A stretch of DNA of 15,766 bases from CAJXII01 sp965242915. GTDB taxonomy: Bacteria; Campylobacterota; Campylobacteria; Campylobacterales; Arcobacteraceae. The stretch lies in the NCBI GenBank assembly GCA_965242915.1, contig CBDETN010000015.1:1-15766 (forward strand), written 5' to 3'. A program made the translations under genes and the position numbers. Position 1 is the first letter of the stretch. Every line of letters starts with the position of its first letter. Positions 13,541-15,766 of the stretch are shown here, one piece after another. Below the pieces are notes generated by a model. It was not told the DNA's origin. It saw nothing but the letters and a program-made list of their open reading frames with translations, and searched no databases.

Positions 13541-15032
13541 GAGCCACTTGCAAATTCAATAATACTCAATAGCTAATTTTTTATTTTCATCACTTTTAGT
13601 TTTAAAAAAATGATTATTTATTTTTCTTTGCGTAGTTTACACTAAATTTAGTAAATTTCTTAAAAAATCATATTTTTTCTCCATACTTTATGGTTTTGAC
13701 TATAAAATTGAAGATTTTTCTATTATTTTTAATAAAAGTCATGTAATGAGTTTTAAACTTTGATGAATACAAACAGATAAAATTCCAAATGATAAAACAG
13801 AAGCTACTTTTGTAGCTCCTTGATAATAAATTGTATTACATCCAAAGTCATCTTTTAAATATTTATTTACTCTTTCAACCATACTTCTTTGATTGTAGTG
13901 GTGTTCATCTGATGATTTAGGTAAATTTAAAAATTCAAATTTTACTTTTTCATCTTTGATAAGTTGAATCTTTTGTTTTAATTCTTTTGAGTTCTTGGGA
14001 TTTATATCTATAATTGCTTTATGATTTAGTTTTTCAGAATACTCTCTAATTATATCGCTGTCATACCCAGCATCAAGTAAATCACGAAGATACATCACTC
14101 TTTTACCAGTTTCATTGATAAGTGGAAGTGCTACTGAACTATCATGAACATTTGCACCTGAATAGAATGCTGCTATTGGTATATCTCCATCTACTGCACT
14201 AATATGAAGTTTACCACCTATTGTAATCTCTCTGTTACCTTTAGAATTTTGTTTGACACCAACACCACAAACAGTAGATACTAAAGATAACATCTTTTTA
14301 GTAGTTTTCATCTCTTTTTGTAGTTCTAAAATCTTTGGTTTTACAGGCTCTCTCTTTTCACCTTTCTTAGGTCGTCCGACCTTATTTTTAGGCTTTTCTT
14401 CTTTCTTAATCTTTACAGGTTTTTCTCTAAGTGGTATCATAGCAGCATCTGTTGCATTGTACATAAAAACTGTATCCGATAAATATTCATTAACAAACTT
14501 TTTATGAGTTTTTTGAGCTATTTGTAAATCACTCAATTCTTTGAATACCCTACTAAATTTAGCTTCACTTGGAATATCTATTTTATACCTCCATCCACAC
14601 AATACTCGTAATACTCTATCGCTATGAAGTCTATCAATTAAATCTCTTGTTGTTTGCATATTGTAAACAGATTTAGCAATCATTGCTCTTGCTATTTCTA
14701 TTCTATCTTTTGGTGTATTTGTAATCGTTACAACTGTTACATTCTTTTCAATTTGAGCAAAGTCTAAAATCTTTATTAGTTTCTCTTCTTTGGTACTTAA
14801 TGTTCCTAATTGTTCTTTTATTTCAGGAAATAAATAATTTTCAAGGTTTAGAATTTTAGTCCACATTTTAGATAGATTTGTAGATAATTTTGGTAAAATA
14901 TTTGTCATAAGTTGAATCTCTTTTCTGTTAAATTTTATGGTATAAAATTATAACTTATCTGAAATTAGATTTCAACTTTTTTGAACAAAATAAATTAAAT
15001 TATGAGCTTTTTTGTGAATTTGCAAGTGGCTC
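13541..15032 (-). mobile_element. Complete DDE insertion sequence, 1492 bp
   Basis: The ends are GAGCCACTTGCAAATTCA at 13541-13558 and its exact reverse complement, apart from the last few bases, at 15015-15032. One intact transposase is on the minus strand, with about 200 bp of non-coding DNA on its 3' side and about 120 bp on its 5' side. The right end lies in an IS1182-type transposase frame that is open right up to 15033. No IS1182 sequence is seen to the left, so one flank was lost or the IS1182 piece was already truncated. No target duplication was found. Confidence 0.8.
13739..14908 (-). CDS. DDE transposase (IS4/IS5-like superfamily)
   Basis: The protein is 389 residues. The N-terminal half (to about 145) is helical with no named motif seen. 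The catalytic domain has the likely triad D154 in NATDAAMIPL, D279 in RDLLDAGYDSD and E345 in QRSMVERVNKYLKDDFG. Between the first two is a Lys/Pro-rich insert with GRPKKGEKRE (about 178-187), an AT-hook-like DNA-binding patch. The block GGKLHISAVDGDIPIAAFYS and HDSSVALPLI is shared with a widespread group of DDE_Tnp_1 transposases. The start ATG 14908 follows AAAGAGA. The frame is intact and both element ends are present, so it is probably active. The exact ISfinder family is not certain. Confidence 0.82.
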   Translation of the reverse strand: MTNILPKLSTNLSKMWTKILNLENYLFPEIKEQLGTLSTKEEKLIKILDFAQIEKNVTVVTITNTPKDRIEIARAMIAKSVYNMQTTRDLIDRLHSDRVLRVLCGWRYKIDIPSEAKFSRVFKELSDLQIAQKTHKKFVNEYLSDTVFMYNATDAAMIPLREKPVKIKKEEKPKNKVGRPKKGEKREPVKPKILELQKEMKTTKKMLSLVSTVCGVGVKQNSKGNREITIGGKLHISAVDGDIPIAAFYSGANVHDSSVALPLINETGKRVMYLRDLLDAGYDSDIIREYSEKLNHKAIIDINPKNSKELKQKIQLIKDEKVKFEFLNLPKSSDEHHYNQRSMVERVNKYLKDDFGCNTIYYQGATKVASVLSFGILSVCIHQSLKLIT

Positions 15033-15766
15033 AAAAAAGTAAAACTTCAAAAAGATATAGATCTTTTAGATAGCCTAGGTAAAAACCAACATAATAAAAC
15101 AGATAAAGATGCCAATGTTATGAGTAAACCTGCTCATAATTTAATGGCTTACAATTCACAGATTGCTGTTGATAATACTTTTAAATTTATAGTTGCAACT
15201 GATATATCTTGCAATGGTCACGATTTAGACCAATTATATAATATGGCTATAAAATCTAAAGAGATAGTAGATAATCCAGATATGATAATCACTGCTGATA
15301 AGGGTTACTATAGTTCAGTAGAGATTAAAAAATGTGTTGATGATGGTATTGAAACAATTGTACCTTTGCGAAATACAGCTACAAAAAAGAAAATTAAAGA
15401 TTCAAAGTTTAGTAAAAATCAATTTACTTACAATCATAAAGATGATTGTTATATCTGTCCAAATAATAAAATACTTGATAATTCTGGTTCAAAATATCAA
15501 CGAAATAATAGAAGCTTAGATGTCTATAGATTATCTAGTATAATTTGTAAATCGTGTCCTTTAAAATCATCTTGCCTTTCTGATAAAACTAATTATAAAC
15601 AAATGTATAGATGGGAGCATGAAACTATCATTGATGATTATACTATAAAAATGAATACTCAAAAAGCTAAAGATATAGTCAAAAAAAGAGGTTCTATTGT
15701 TGAACATCCTTTTGGAACAATAAAAAGAACTTTAGGTTGGGATCACTTTTTAGTTCGTTCTAAAGA
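15033..15766 (+). CDS. IS1182-family transposase, middle and C-terminal part (cut by window edge)
   Basis: The open frame starts at the IS border (15033) without a start codon and runs off the right edge, giving about 244 residues. Blocks seen are DANVMSKPAHNLMAYNSQIA (first-Asp region of the RNase H fold), IITADKGYYSSVEIK (second Asp) and a cysteine cluster CYICP…CKSCPLKSSC, followed by SIVEHPFGTIKRTLGWDHF (catalytic Glu). This order is characteristic of IS1182. The N-terminal third is missing, replaced by the 13541-15032 element. The frame is otherwise clean, so it was probably intact until recently. The N-terminal piece at 1-123 belongs to the same family but points the other way. Confidence 0.85.

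Noticed and set aside
1..15766. CRISPR arrays, tRNA or rRNA genes, and known riboswitches
   Set aside because: No regular spaced repeats, cloverleaf-like segments or conserved rRNA stretches were seen on either strand.
1..15766. The window as a closed circle joined at its ends
   Set aside because: Joining the right edge to the left edge would place IS1182 sense sequence against IS1182 antisense sequence, so the transposase frame would not continue.

Overview
The window is about 15.8 kb of very AT-rich DNA. Codon use leans heavily to A/T-ending codons. The repertoire (Sec-exported c-type cytochrome, DUF839/PhoX-like phosphatase, PaeA-type ParDE relics, many IS elements) suggests a Campylobacterota genome of the Arcobacter/Aliarcobacter type. 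This assignment is an inference from composition and protein character. No rRNA, tRNA or CRISPR array was seen.

Most of the window is an insertion-sequence graveyard. From left to right: an IS1182-type transposase start running off the left edge (1-123); a type II toxin-antitoxin pair whose ParE-like toxin is cut by a complete IS5 element (536-1824) with a 4-bp TTAA duplication, and whose antitoxin is frameshifted in an A-tract; the 3' end of an unknown gene (2231-2406); a frameshifted ISAs1-type element (2407-3664); scraps of two more IS5-like copies and of another transposase (3665-4100); a promoter with a very short ORF and a gene start cut by an IS (4308-4410); an intact IS481 element on the minus strand (4411-5501); half of a second IS481 subtype (5502-6015); and the 5' part of an IS3-family transposase (6016-6400).

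The only intact non-transposon genes lie in the middle. They form a minus-strand pair: a 606-aa exported PhoX-like (DUF839) protein (8572-10392), then, 12 bp later, a 584-aa exported diheme c-type cytochrome with two EF-hand-like calcium loops (6805-8559). A good ribosome binding site and a TATAAT box precede the pair, which looks like a two-gene operon working in the periplasm. PhoX enzymes are Fe/Ca phosphatases, so a co-expressed redox protein with predicted calcium loops is the most interesting biology here.

To the right come an ISNCY/ISDol1-like element with a frameshifted transposase (10552-11980), a second IS481 copy in the opposite orientation to the first (11981-13057, left tip lost, frameshifted), a scrap of the second IS481 subtype, a broken small gene (13152-13510), a complete 1.49-kb DDE element (13541-15032), and the middle to C-terminal part of an IS1182 transposase running off the right edge. 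The two IS481 copies form a ~1.08-kb inverted repeat around the phoX-cytochrome pair. The window begins and ends inside IS1182-type transposases, as a contig broken at repeats would.
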